A stretch of DNA of 64,000 nt from the NCBI GenBank assembly GCA_020832305.1, contig JAFIEV010000067.1:248001-312000 (forward strand), written 5' to 3'. Below the pieces are notes generated by a model. It saw nothing but the letters and a program-made list of their open reading frames with translations, did not search any database and was not told the origin of the DNA. Every line of letters starts with the position of its first letter. Position 1 is the first letter of the stretch. Below are positions 47,130 through 56,712 of this stretch, one piece after another. The translations under genes were made by a program, and so were the position numbers. Source of the stretch: Cyclobacteriaceae bacterium (lineage in GTDB: Bacteria; Bacteroidota; Bacteroidia; Cytophagales; Cyclobacteriaceae).

Positions 47130-49460
47130 TTAAAACCCTCTTTTATTAAAGTGCAGTCCGCTGTCTACCGTCTTACTGCCTTTATTTTTTGTCTTTCCCT
47201 TTTGCAGTGAATAACTCATGGTAAACCATAAAGGAATGGCAGACATCTGAATTTTGCCGGTCGATCGCTGATGAAAGTTTTCGCCACGGGTATCTAATCC
47301 AAAATAGGTAAAATTTCTGGCCATTGGCAACCCAGAGGTTAAGCCAAGCTTTATTCCGCCAGACAATTGCTTTTCTGCTGCGATAAAGTACAATGGGCCA
47401 CTAAAGAAATCAGATTGCACATCGTTGACCGGGCTCAGGTACCTGAAGCGCAGGGTAAGGAAAAAATCATGTTCAAAAGCCATCACTCCGGAAAACCCGG
47501 TTTCAATGGCAAATTTGTTTCTGGATGGAAACAAATTGGTATCGTGACCCTTTGAAAAGGTATTGAATAGCCGCACACTATGATTCAGGGAAATCCTTTT
47601 ACCCAAATTCAATGCACCAGTCGATTGCAATCCATATTGATACACATCCCCCAGGTTGGCAAAGCTCACCTCCATAATGCCTGTTTCGCTTACTGTATGG
47701 AGTGTATTGATAATATTAGTCCTTTGTTCCACAAAAGCTGCGGTAATCAACATCAGGTTGCCATTGCTCCAGATGTGCTCCAGGTTACTACTGTTGAATC
47801 TATAAGGTTGAAGACCCTGATTGCCCCTGGTCATGGTAAAAGGATCTGCAAAAGCTTCGAAGTTATTTAACTGGTGAAACATAGGATAAATCATTGAAGA
47901 ACGTAAAAAAATGCGGGCAGCATGCTTTTCATTCCACCTGTAGCCCATCCTTACATTGGGCAGAAGATTCGTAGAACTGGTTTTTTGGTCCTGATTGGCT
48001 ATTTCGATGTTGAAATATTCAGCGCGAAGCCCGGCTTCCATATCAAAGGCTGATTTTTGCCAGGAGATGGAGGTGTATGCCGCTGAAACCATATTGGCAA
48101 AACCAAAATCGTCCTGGTGTCCATTTTCCAGCTGGGTGCTTTGGAATTGAAAACCCGTATTGATCATAGATGATGTGCCTGCTTTTTTCTGATAATCTGT
48201 TCTGAGGTTATATATTCTCTGAGAGGGTTGAATATGATTGACAAAACTTTCGTCGTCTTCTGCATTTGTAAACCGCAGGATATTTTCACCTCTTAATCTG
48301 CTATGGGTAAAATCAAGGGTCAGTCGGTTTTCTTCCTTTTCACCAAACTGATGTTGCAGAAAAAGTGCTGAAGTTAAGCTTCTGTTTTTATCATTTTCAT
48401 CCCTCATCGCCACCCAGGGTGCTGACTCATTTTTAGTGACAGAAATATTTCCATTGTGCTCTTCAGAAAAGCTGCCGGCAGCCACATATGCATGAAGCAA
48501 GGTAGACGGAGAAATGGCATATTCAAGGCCTTGATGAAAGGTTTGGGATTTGCTCCTTTGGCGTGTGATTTGCTCAGAATGTATATTGCCCAAATTTTCA
48601 ACCCTACGGTCATAACTTTGTACCACATCAAAAAAGCTAAAGGCACCGTTATAAGCAGAGTACAGGTGCAGATTGCGTGTGTTGTAAGCAAGGCTTGCTG
48701 TTGGATGGCTGTACACTTCATTTCTTGAAATGGGCGCTTCAATATATGCCATACCAGAAAAGCCTCTCTCTCTTTCAGCAAGTATGATATTGATAACAGC
48801 ATCGGCTTCAGCCATAAAGCGGGAAGAAGGATTGTTTATAATCTCTACCCTGTCTATTTGATCTGCCCGCAATTGCTGAATATAGCGACTGTCTCTTTCT
48901 GCACCATTCACGAATATCAATACCCTGCTTCTTCCGTTGATACTGATGTTTTGTTGAAAATCGACATAAGCGCCAGGGATCAGGTTAATGATGTCCATAC
49001 CGGTATTGGAAGCTTCAATACTTTTTCTATTCACAAAGTACACTGCCTTTTCTCCTTCAGTAATACCTTTTATGCGCTCACCTTCCACAAAGAGGGTGCT
49101 CAACAAAATACCTGCTTCCTGCATGGGAATGATTCCCAATTCGAAGCTCATAATACTATCGGGCATTATAAATACCGGTTCAAAACCGACATTGCTGATT
49201 TTAACAAAAACACTGCCTGATTTGGGAATTGTCAACTGGAATTTCCCATCCACATCACTGGTAATGCCATGCAGAAGTACTGAATCGGGTAATTGATACA
49301 ATACCACATTGGCAAAAGATACCGGTGTCTTACCATCCTCTTCTACCAATTTACCGCTTAATAATGCCGGATTTTGTGCCCACATCCCGGGAGAGATCAT
49401 CAATAGTAAAGTAATACTTATTATTGACCTGATGTTAAAAAATACAAATCTTGCTTTCAT
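47130..49460 (-). CDS. TonB-dependent-type outer-membrane beta-barrel protein
   Basis: Starting at 49460 gives 776 residues. A longer frame from 49487 adds nine. A signal peptide ends near MWAQ, then a carboxypeptidase-regulatory-like domain (about 30-105, LLSGKLVEEDGKTPVSFANV). A plug follows with SIEASNTGMDIINLIPGAYV and SRVLIFVNGAERDSRYIQQL, then a large barrel of the OMP_b-brl_3 type. It ends in a Lys-rich, GF-terminal stretch rather than a strict aromatic end. The ligand is unknown. The LytTR regulator gene lies just upstream on the same strand. Confidence 0.9.
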   Translation of the reverse strand: MKARFVFFNIRSIISITLLLMISPGMWAQNPALLSGKLVEEDGKTPVSFANVVLYQLPDSVLLHGITSDVDGKFQLTIPKSGSVFVKISNVGFEPVFIMPDSIMSFELGIIPMQEAGILLSTLFVEGERIKGITEGEKAVYFVNRKSIEASNTGMDIINLIPGAYVDFQQNISINGRSRVLIFVNGAERDSRYIQQLRADQIDRVEIINNPSSRFMAEADAVINIILAERERGFSGMAYIEAPISRNEVYSHPTASLAYNTRNLHLYSAYNGAFSFFDVVQSYDRRVENLGNIHSEQITRQRSKSQTFHQGLEYAISPSTLLHAYVAAGSFSEEHNGNISVTKNESAPWVAMRDENDKNRSLTSALFLQHQFGEKEENRLTLDFTHSRLRGENILRFTNAEDDESFVNHIQPSQRIYNLRTDYQKKAGTSSMINTGFQFQSTQLENGHQDDFGFANMVSAAYTSISWQKSAFDMEAGLRAEYFNIEIANQDQKTSSTNLLPNVRMGYRWNEKHAARIFLRSSMIYPMFHQLNNFEAFADPFTMTRGNQGLQPYRFNSSNLEHIWSNGNLMLITAAFVEQRTNIINTLHTVSETGIMEVSFANLGDVYQYGLQSTGALNLGKRISLNHSVRLFNTFSKGHDTNLFPSRNKFAIETGFSGVMAFEHDFFLTLRFRYLSPVNDVQSDFFSGPLYFIAAEKQLSGGIKLGLTSGLPMARNFTYFGLDTRGENFHQRSTGKIQMSAIPLWFTMSYSLQKGKTKNKGSKTVDSGLHFNKRGF

Positions 49461-49616
49461 GTCCTTTTTTTGATTTAATTGTTCCAAATCGTTCAGGACA
49501 AAGGAAATAATGGTCTGATTAAGCGCCTAATTTGTGGTATACATGCCAAGGTTTTGTGCCGGAAGGAAAGAATAATTTTAAATCTGGGATGAAAGGAAAA
49601 CTTTTGTGATGAAAGT

Positions 49617-50480
49617 TTATTGAAATTTGCTGAGTTTTTCATCAAATACCTGAACCTTGTTTCTCGATACCGGGATTTCCTCCGCAAGTCCGTCAAGTTG
49701 TAACCGATAGCCCAGGGCATTGCCTTTTTTCCGCACAACTTTATGTATATTTACAATATAGGCCCTGTGCACCCTGATAAGACATTCGTGCAATTGCAGC
49801 TGTTGCTCTATTTCATTCATGCTGTTGCGAATCATCTTTTTTTGGAGCTTCCCATCGTTGTAAATATAAAAAATCACGTAGTTCCCTTCTGAGGCTATAC
49901 ATAGTAGCTCTGACAAATGAAATTCAAGAGATTCTTTTTTAAGTTTTGAAACAATGCTTAGCAAAGGCTCTGCCTCCGGCTTTGGCCCGGGCAGCTTTTT
50001 GTAAAATTCCTCCTCCACAGGTAAGTTGCTAAACCAAAAAGGCGCATGCATAAGGCTGAAGAAAAGATATGGAAGAAAACCAATAAAGACTGCATATTTA
50101 AATGAATCGAGCATGGTGTCCAGGTTCCATCGGTCGGCAGCGGGCTCAAGTATAAATGCGGCGAAGTAAATGGTAAGGCCCATTACGATAAGTATTACCA
50201 TAAAAGACAGCAGCTCCTTACGGATGGTCCACTCATCTTTTGAATCGACGGGTAAAGATTTGACAATAAATATGGTGGCAAGCGAACTTGAAGTAGCTAC
50301 AAGTATCGCATAGGCGGTCATTTTAAACAGAAAAAGTTTTGGGTCTACTGCAGAAGTTCCAAAAGGACTGTAAATCGTTACAAACAAAAGCCCGAAAACG
50401 GTGATGGCGGCAAAGCCCGCCAATGGTTTTTTAATCAGCAGGTTCTTAGGTATTTCTCTGTTTAACCACGGCATTAACAT
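49617..50480 (-). CDS. LytTR-family transcriptional regulator with membrane domain
   Basis: This 287-residue protein has four membrane helices at about 19-38, 48-71, 89-110 and 127-148 (FAAITVFGLLFVTIYSPFG; LLSFMVILIVMGLTIYFAA). A linker leads to a C-terminal LytTR DNA-binding domain (about 190-285; LLCIASEGNYVIFYIYNDGK, ECLIRVHRAYIVNIHKV). There is no receiver domain, so it is probably a membrane sensor-regulator in one chain. It lies 156 bases upstream of the outer-membrane receptor gene and could control it. Confidence 0.9.
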   Translation of the reverse strand: MLMPWLNREIPKNLLIKKPLAGFAAITVFGLLFVTIYSPFGTSAVDPKLFLFKMTAYAILVATSSSLATIFIVKSLPVDSKDEWTIRKELLSFMVILIVMGLTIYFAAFILEPAADRWNLDTMLDSFKYAVFIGFLPYLFFSLMHAPFWFSNLPVEEEFYKKLPGPKPEAEPLLSIVSKLKKESLEFHLSELLCIASEGNYVIFYIYNDGKLQKKMIRNSMNEIEQQLQLHECLIRVHRAYIVNIHKVVRKKGNALGYRLQLDGLAEEIPVSRNKVQVFDEKLSKFQ

Positions 50481-50852
50481 GATCTTCTGAAAGTATACAG
50501 GTCGTAAAATACACAGGATTGACTAAAAACTTATCTCATCCCTGAAAATTATTATCAGCACGAGCTACGAGCTACGAGCTGCAAGCCCTCCCCTTCACTA
50601 TTGTTGTTGTTTTTCAACAACAAGCATAGAAACCCTCATTGATATTTTTACCATCATACCTCCAGACCAACGACCTTCATTGGTAAAATTGAGTGAACTA
50701 CAAGCTCTGAGCTACGAACTGACTCTGGGGTGCTGCAAATTTTCAATATTCTCATAAACAAAAAGCAAGTCCATCTATTATCTCCCGGCAAACTAAACAG
50801 GCGGCATACTTTTCACCGGGTATGCGGCCTGTTTGGCGAGCCTCAGTCGCTG
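50481..50852. other. Intergenic region with 7-bp tandem repeats and hairpins
   Basis: No gene is seen. At 50561-50585 the 7-base unit CGAGCTA is tandemly repeated three times (last copy imperfect), and a related cluster (GAGCTACGAACT) occurs at about 50698-50720. A perfect 9-bp hairpin TTGTTGTTG/CAACAACAA with a T5 loop lies at 50601-50623. The ppk2 3' hairpin is at 50795-50834. Confidence 0.65.
50795..50834 (-). terminator. Hairpin after the PPK2 gene, candidate terminator
   Basis: Arms 50795-50809 and 50820-50834 pair over 14 of 15 positions with a single internal mismatch, 19 bases beyond the stop. The following T tract is weak (TTTAGTTT), so termination efficiency is uncertain. Confidence 0.6.
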
Positions 50853-52325
50853 TTAAATTCTTTTCAGGGCTTTATTTACAATTTTCAATACTTCTACCCT
50901 GGCAAATTTTTTGTCTTCCGAAGGAATAAAATGCCAGGGTGCATAATCTGTATTTGTACGCTCTGCCATTTCATTCACTGCCTCATCGTAAGCACTACGT
51001 TTTTCCCGGTTGCGCCAGTCATCATCTGTAATTTTGTAGTTTTTGTATTCTGTTTGTTCTCTGGCCCTGAACCTGCTTAGCTGTTCATCTGGACTGATTT
51101 CCAGCCAGAATTTCAAAACAATGGACCCTGAGTCGGTAAGCTCCTTTTCGAACTGATTTATTTCATCATAGGCCCTTTGCCATTCAGCCTCTGATGCAAA
51201 ACCTTCCACCCTTTCTACCAGTACCCGCCCATACCAGGAACGATCGTAAATGGTGATAAAACCGGCCCTGGGTATTCTCGTCCAGAAGCGATGCAGATAA
51301 TGTGTGGTTTTTTCCCGCCCTTTAGGTGCGGCAATTTGAATTACACGGTACAAGCGAGCATCTAAAGCGCGAATGAGTCTGCGTATGGTACCTCCTTTTC
51401 CGGCAGCATCAGCTCCTTCAAAAACCAAAATAACAGACTTTTCTTTACGATGCGATTTCCAGGCACGTTTATAAATACTTTGACGATATTTTTTCTGCAA
51501 CTCAGTATAAAGGCTTCTATCGAGTGTCTTGCCCAGATCCACGGTAGCCAGGTGGTTGGGTATCCCCAGGGGCCTTTCATAAGTAACCATATTCCCATTG
51601 GCATTTTGGAGTTTTTGGAGGTGCCTTTCAAAACATTCAATCAGCAATTGCAAAACAGACAGGTTTCTGTATCTCGAGTTTCCGGCATCGACAAAATGCC
51701 AGGGCGATGCTTCTGTATGGCTAAGCGCAATCATACGATCGGTATGCTCCATTTTTTTCTGAAAAGAAAACCCTGCGTTCATATCATCTTCACTCATGCG
51801 CCATGAATACGCCGGACGTGATTTGGAAGCTTTCAATCTCTTTTCCTGTTCTTTTTGATCGAGGACCAACCTTATTTTTACGATGAGTGTGCCATCTGCT
51901 GCCATCATTTCTTCAAACTTTCTGATGTCGCTCATTCGCGAAAGATATTCCTTTTCGCTGATGTCTCCGTTTAAACTTTTAAACCATGGCTCGGTATACC
52001 ATGAACCCAAAAACAAACCGGTTTCACCTTGTCCGGGCAATCTTCTCCAGTACTTCCAGAAATATGGCCGTCCTAACTCTTCCTCGGTGCGTGGCCGGTG
52101 TACATGGGTTTCAATAAAACGGGTATCCATCCATTCGTTGAGCAGATTAACAATTTCTGATTTTCCGGCACTTATCATACCCGAAAGCACAATGATTACC
52201 GGTACATTATGATCTCTTAGCTTAAATTGCCGCATCAAGAGCTCCATTCGCTCTTTTTCAATAATTTCAGCATATTGCTTTTTTGAGTCTATCTCCCCTG
52301 AAAACTGATAATTGATGGCTGTCAT
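50853..52325 (-). CDS. pap: Double-domain PPK2 polyphosphate:AMP phosphotransferase
   Basis: This 490-residue protein has two PPK2 domains. The N-domain (about 15-240) has Walker A GMISAGKS (49-56) but only FLGSWYTEP where the Walker B lid should be. The C-domain (about 270-490) has GADAAGKGG (304-312) and IYDRSWYGRVLVERVEGF with intact Walker B D361. In two-domain PPK2 the C-domain is the catalytic one, making ADP from AMP and polyphosphate. Related single-domain enzymes act on ADP or GDP. It stands alone with a hairpin after the stop. Confidence 0.92.
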   Translation of the reverse strand: MTAINYQFSGEIDSKKQYAEIIEKERMELLMRQFKLRDHNVPVIIVLSGMISAGKSEIVNLLNEWMDTRFIETHVHRPRTEEELGRPYFWKYWRRLPGQGETGLFLGSWYTEPWFKSLNGDISEKEYLSRMSDIRKFEEMMAADGTLIVKIRLVLDQKEQEKRLKASKSRPAYSWRMSEDDMNAGFSFQKKMEHTDRMIALSHTEASPWHFVDAGNSRYRNLSVLQLLIECFERHLQKLQNANGNMVTYERPLGIPNHLATVDLGKTLDRSLYTELQKKYRQSIYKRAWKSHRKEKSVILVFEGADAAGKGGTIRRLIRALDARLYRVIQIAAPKGREKTTHYLHRFWTRIPRAGFITIYDRSWYGRVLVERVEGFASEAEWQRAYDEINQFEKELTDSGSIVLKFWLEISPDEQLSRFRAREQTEYKNYKITDDDWRNREKRSAYDEAVNEMAERTNTDYAPWHFIPSEDKKFARVEVLKIVNKALKRI

Positions 52326-52770
52326 AGTGAAATTATTAGTTCTATTTATGCAATTTGACCAAAGTCCAAATAAGCCATTTGTTATGGCTGGTAAAGGATA
52401 TTATTAACTGCAATATAAGAATACGGAATTATCACACAAAATACGGGTACTGGTGATTTGAAGTTTAAGTGCGATTGGCTGCTGGGTGGGCTTATGCGAC
52501 TTGGTGTCCTAATAAAGTGCATATAGCCATATACTGTCAATTTCAAGTAGTCCTTTGGCTGGCATTATAAATAGAAGCAAGTTTAAGTTACAAGGGCAAT
52601 AGCGTCTGAACAGATTTGGGATTAAAAGGAGGATAATACTGTAAATAATATTATAAAGCACATTTTTTTTGTAACTACTTAATTCAAGAGTAATTTGTTT
52701 GTATATAAATGTATTATTCTTAAAATTAAACAATTATTTTTTTTGTATATAATTTAGTAATGATCAATAT

Positions 52771-52914
52771 AACACCCCCCTTGCCCCCCTTAAGGGGGGA
52801 GTACATTAAGTTACCTTAATATCTTATATTATTTAAGAAAAACAACTAATTTACCTTAAAGCAATTTTTATCCAGAGTGTAGTCCCCCCTCCAGGGGGGA
52901 TTCAGGGGGGTGTT
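52771..52914. repeat. MITE-like element with C/G-tract inverted ends
   Basis: This 144-bp segment starts AACACCCCCC and ends GGGGGGTGTT, perfect 10-bp inverted ends. Each end continues into a palindrome (left CCCCCC-TTAA-GGGGGG at 52784-52799, right CCCCCC-TCCA-GGGGGG at 52884-52899). The core is AT-rich and non-coding. No target-site duplication was recognised. Confidence 0.6.
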
Positions 52915-53000
52915 CATAAAAGCATATTTTATACATTCTTTTTATACGACAAAACCTTGATTTAATCATAAAGTAATTGTTTTAAATACAATACCACAAC

Positions 53001-53049
53001 CTTCCCGAACATTCGTCCGGGACAGGCGAGGGGGATTCAGGGGGGTGTT
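53001..53049 (+). repeat. Single copy of the C/G-tract repeat family
   Basis: This copy contains CCCGAACATTCGTCCGGG, which forms a hairpin, then ATTCAGGGGGGTGTT, the same end as the MITE-like element. A related inverted copy is at 56669-56712. Confidence 0.6.
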
Positions 53050-53258
53050 GATAAATGTACATCTTTACCATCCATTTTTTAAGCAAACAACCGTACATTT
53101 AATGCCATTCCAAATTCAAAAATACCCTGTAAGCTGCGGTCTGTAAAAAAACTTTAATCTCGTTCTAATTATTCAAAACGAGGCCGGACCAAATTATTAA
53201 AAAACCATACCAATGCATAATATATTTTCCTTAGAGGCATACTCCTTTTTCCGCGGTG

Positions 53259-53282
53259 CGGCCCGGCCTCGGGGCCGGGCCG
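53259..53282. repeat. Very GC-rich hairpin
   Basis: CGGCCCGGCC and GGCCGGGCCG are perfect 10-bp arms around a 4-base loop (TCGG), in otherwise AT-rich DNA 83 bases beyond the stop of the FGE-like lipoprotein gene. No T tract follows on either strand. Confidence 0.7.
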
Positions 53283-53364
53283 GTGGTACTAATTTACCAG
53301 CTTCATTTTCTTCCATCGTAATTTTCTCGCTTAAAGGGTAAAAGTGATAAAGTATAAAGGGTAA

Positions 53365-55905
53365 TTATTCCCGGAGCAAACGAAAACCAACACTGATGTC
53401 GGGATCCGCCGGATAGTAGATAAAGCGACCCGCCACACGACTATCGCCTGTGTTGAAGTACCAGGCACCGCCACGCAAAACATGCCATGTACCTGTAGCC
53501 GGGCCTTTGGGATTGGTGGATGGGTCTTCGCTATAATAATAAAACCAATTATCGCACCATTCCCATACATTGCCTGTCATATCGTGTAATCCCAGTTCAT
53601 TGGCCTGCTTCGTGCCCACCGGATGTATTCCATCTCCGATGTTACCTTGCCACCAAGCCACGGCATTTAAATCATTGCTGCCACTGTATCGGTATCCCTG
53701 GCTTTTATTGCCACCCCTGGCTGCATATTCCCACTCCGCCTTCGTAGGCAGTCTCCCGCCCGCCCAGCGGCAATAGGCATTCGCACCAAACCAAGTTACT
53801 AAAATTACCGGCGTATCATCGGTCAAAGCATACTGATGGCCCTTAAAATTAAAACGCCCTCCGCTATATCCTATGGCTCCCAAACTCATGTCGATGTAAG
53901 TTACATTGCCAAACTGAGGGTCATTATAAGTGCCATTGCTGTTGCAGTTGATTGCATTGAGAAAATCAATGTACTGCTTATGCGTAATCTCATATTTACT
54001 TAAATGAAAACTACTCACCGTTACGCTGTGGACGGGCCTTTCATAACTCTGGCAATTTCCATCCCGGGTATCATCACAGCCCATTTGAAAAGTGCTCCCT
54101 TCTACGAAGATCATTTCTGAGGTATCGCTTCCACCACCTTCACCGCCGCCGGCTGCCGTTGTGCTGAATTGCTGCAAACCTCCATAGGCGATACCGGTAT
54201 TGTTAGCGGCGTAGGCTTTTACATAATAGGTCGTTCCCTCGGCAAGTCCGTCTACCGTTGCCGAAAATACACCCATGCCAGCACCCATCGCTACTTTGGT
54301 GCCGCTGCTCTCAGGGTTACTTTGCAGGCCGTAAAATACACCCCGCTCCGTTATCATCGCCCCGCCATCCGACGTCACATTGCCCCCCAGCACCGCCGAG
54401 CTCTGCGTCACATTCTGCGCCGCATTGGTAATCACCTGAGGCAAGGTAACCGCCGTACTGGTGGTGAATGACCAGGCCGGGCCTGGTGTGGTGTTACCGA
54501 ATCCATCAATTGCATCTACTGACCAGTAATATATGCGATCCATTTCGAGATCTTTTATCTCTACTTGAACATTGCTGATTCCTGATGCTATTTGGGTAAC
54601 AGGAGGATTGTCTGTTCCGAAAAAAACATTATAGCTAATAGGATCGTCTTCTGGATCTGTGGAAGGTGACCATTTCAGCTCCAACGCCGGCACAGTTACT
54701 TCAGACTTATCTGCGGGTATTGGATTTGATGGCACGGTGGGCGGTGCATTGTTATCTGAATCTACCGAGTATTTATATTCAAGTAAGTCAACCTGGTATT
54801 TATACTTTAAACCAAACAATTCCATATTTGCACCTCCAAAAACCCTAAAACCTATGTTAGACTGTATATGCGGTGTATTATTTAATGATGCTGTAGCTTC
54901 CGCATAGGCTCTTACAGTTGCATGCGGACCAGCCAGATCATACAGCCTCAGATTAAGAATTAAATCGAGATATGACTCAGCTGAAGCTTTTCCATTAATT
55001 TTAGGTTTGAAATAATTAAATTCCCTGGTAGATGTTGACAAAGGTGTCCAGTCTGGGTTTAGATAGTGAATGCCGTTTTCAGCGGTCATTTTAGCGTTTA
55101 AACCAAAAGAACCTGTAAGGCCGCCTTCTAATTTGGAACCAACATTAAATATCAATACAGGCCTGAAAACCAAAGGAACACCTCCTACTGTTATCACGAA
55201 CCTTTTAAATCTAACTCTTGCTATTTCCTTCTCTTCTTCAATTTTAAGTCCTAAAAAATCTACCACCATTTTGGCTTCAGCCTCATTCTCCACATTAACT
55301 GAAAATTTAAATTCTTCCAGTTCCCAATTTCTTATCTTCAAGTTTAAGCCTATATTCAATGACTGTTGCATAAAGCCTTTTAGTTTGATGTCATCTGCTC
55401 CAAGTTTTAGCTCAAATTCTATTTTTTGCAACAATTCCAGTCCACTTGTTCGCGAGGATGAACTTACCCCTTCACCGAAAAGTTCAATCGATTCTACCAA
55501 AAGACTATCATTAGGTATTTCAAGATTGATTTCAAGGTTTTCAAATGCCTCGATGAGACTCGCTGGCTCTGTAAGTATCTCAATTTGACTATTTTCAACA
55601 TTTACCTCAACTACTTTTCGCAAAAAACCATCTCCTTCCGATGATATTAAAACATCACCTTTTTTAATGGGCTGATCAGTAAGTAAATCATGCTTAAACA
55701 CAATAGTGCTGCTATCCTCCGTAATACCGATAAAGTTTGTATTCCAAAGCCCTGGACTTATGTATTTTGTACTTGCCGGAATCGTGGTGGTACCATCATC
55801 ATAGCCCCCAGGATTCTCATCAATGTCAATCTCCAATTCTTTTTCGCAACCGACAGCGATAAACAAAAGTGCGATAAAGGAGAGGTAGGTAAACAGCTTT
55901 TTCAT
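53365..55905 (-). CDS. Lipoprotein with Fn3-like and FGE/SUMF1-like domains
   Basis: Starting at 55905 gives 846 residues (lipobox IAVGC, C20). An N-terminal beta-rich region of unknown type (about 25-395) is followed by an Fn3-like domain (PIPADKSEVTVPALELKWSP) and a second sandwich with ERGVFYGLQSNPESSGT. The C-terminal formylglycine-generating-enzyme-like domain (about 610-846) has MIFVEGSTFQMGC, RLPTKAEWEYAARGG and MTGNVWEWCDNW. The active-site Cys pair of true FGE near the end is absent (SRVAGRFIYYPADPDISVGFRL), so this is probably a binding or non-FGE enzyme variant on the cell surface. The neighbouring DNA is repeat-rich. Confidence 0.88.
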   Translation of the reverse strand: MKKLFTYLSFIALLFIAVGCEKELEIDIDENPGGYDDGTTTIPASTKYISPGLWNTNFIGITEDSSTIVFKHDLLTDQPIKKGDVLISSEGDGFLRKVVEVNVENSQIEILTEPASLIEAFENLEINLEIPNDSLLVESIELFGEGVSSSSRTSGLELLQKIEFELKLGADDIKLKGFMQQSLNIGLNLKIRNWELEEFKFSVNVENEAEAKMVVDFLGLKIEEEKEIARVRFKRFVITVGGVPLVFRPVLIFNVGSKLEGGLTGSFGLNAKMTAENGIHYLNPDWTPLSTSTREFNYFKPKINGKASAESYLDLILNLRLYDLAGPHATVRAYAEATASLNNTPHIQSNIGFRVFGGANMELFGLKYKYQVDLLEYKYSVDSDNNAPPTVPSNPIPADKSEVTVPALELKWSPSTDPEDDPISYNVFFGTDNPPVTQIASGISNVQVEIKDLEMDRIYYWSVDAIDGFGNTTPGPAWSFTTSTAVTLPQVITNAAQNVTQSSAVLGGNVTSDGGAMITERGVFYGLQSNPESSGTKVAMGAGMGVFSATVDGLAEGTTYYVKAYAANNTGIAYGGLQQFSTTAAGGGEGGGSDTSEMIFVEGSTFQMGCDDTRDGNCQSYERPVHSVTVSSFHLSKYEITHKQYIDFLNAINCNSNGTYNDPQFGNVTYIDMSLGAIGYSGGRFNFKGHQYALTDDTPVILVTWFGANAYCRWAGGRLPTKAEWEYAARGGNKSQGYRYSGSNDLNAVAWWQGNIGDGIHPVGTKQANELGLHDMTGNVWEWCDNWFYYYSEDPSTNPKGPATGTWHVLRGGAWYFNTGDSRVAGRFIYYPADPDISVGFRLLRE

Positions 55906-55931
55906 AAGGTTAGTCTTTAGTAATAAAACTT

Positions 55932-55955
55932 GCTCCGATCCAAGCAAAACGGAGC
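55932..55955 (-). promoter_or_regulatory. Leader hairpin upstream of the FGE-like lipoprotein gene
   Basis: GCTCCG and CGGAGC arms around a 12-base loop, followed on the minus strand by AAGTTTT. It lies 26 bases before the preferred start codon and could be an attenuator or the end of an upstream transcript. Confidence 0.4.
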
Positions 55956-56668
55956 TTTAAAAATCCTTGAATCATATATAATTTTATTTAGGAAATATAT
56001 TAATAAACAAATATGAAAACAATGGCAAAAAGGGCTTATTGTATGAACCCCCCTGTTTTCTGTATGAACCATGGGACTTATTGTACGAACTGATGATTTT
56101 TTATTTTGAGTTGGTGCCCGAATGCTGGAGTTTTCCGGTGAAAAAAGCCTGTGGTTGTAGCCTTTTGATGGTACTTCCTGAACCCGGCGATTCAGAAATG
56201 TGTCAGCCTAAAGCTGAGGATGTCTCACAGAAATTAACAGTTTTCATTTCCCAATGAATCATTTAAAGGGATAGAAAAAGACCTACTATATTAATACCTC
56301 AACATAAGACCCATTCTGGGTCGATTTTGAATCGATACCATTTTGCTATAGACATTTAATCCCGTCGGGATTTGCATTCCTGTAAATTCTAAGGGCATAT
56401 CCGAATAGCAATCTTTGCTTTTAATTACCGCAGAATTGCCGGCATTTATGCCCGGAAAGAAGACTTTGTTGCCAATTGATAAGCAGAGAGGCGGCAAATA
56501 ACAACCTGGATGGCAATTCAGCACTTGGTATTATCGGATGGTAAATCCGCCAGGTCTGTGTTGCGGGTTAACAAAGCCCATACAGTCTTCTTTATTGGCA
56601 ATTATTGTTATGTAAAAATTGACAAACACCCTATTTTTTTGTTATATATTTATCTATATAAATTCACA

Positions 56669-56712
56669 AACACCCCCCTCGCCCCCTTCCCGAGCATTCA
56701 TCCGGGATAGGC
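56669..56712 (-). repeat. Inverted copy of the C/G-tract repeat family
   Basis: It reads AACACCCCCCTCGCCCCC, then a CCCGAGCATTCATCCGGG hairpin. Reversed, this has the same layout as the copy at 53001-53049. Confidence 0.6.

Larger units (their letters stand above)
52326..53364. other. About 1 kb of non-coding, repeat-rich DNA
   Basis: No convincing gene is found. The region is strongly AT-rich, broken by C/G-tract palindromes (52771-52914, 53001-53049) and by a very GC-rich hairpin (53259-53282). Short open frames here have no recognisable protein features. This looks like a repeat-accumulating spacer. Confidence 0.65.

Noticed and set aside
52509-52733. 74-codon minus-strand frame in the AT-rich spacer
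   Set aside because: Low-complexity A/T sequence rich in N, K, I and L with no motif or credible context.
53365-55905. True formylglycine-generating enzyme
   Set aside because: The active-site cysteine pair is absent and no sulfatase gene is nearby.
56039-56257. 72-codon open frame beginning MYEPPCFLYEP
   Set aside because: It is built on short direct repeats in a repeat-rich spacer, and no protein family is recognisable.
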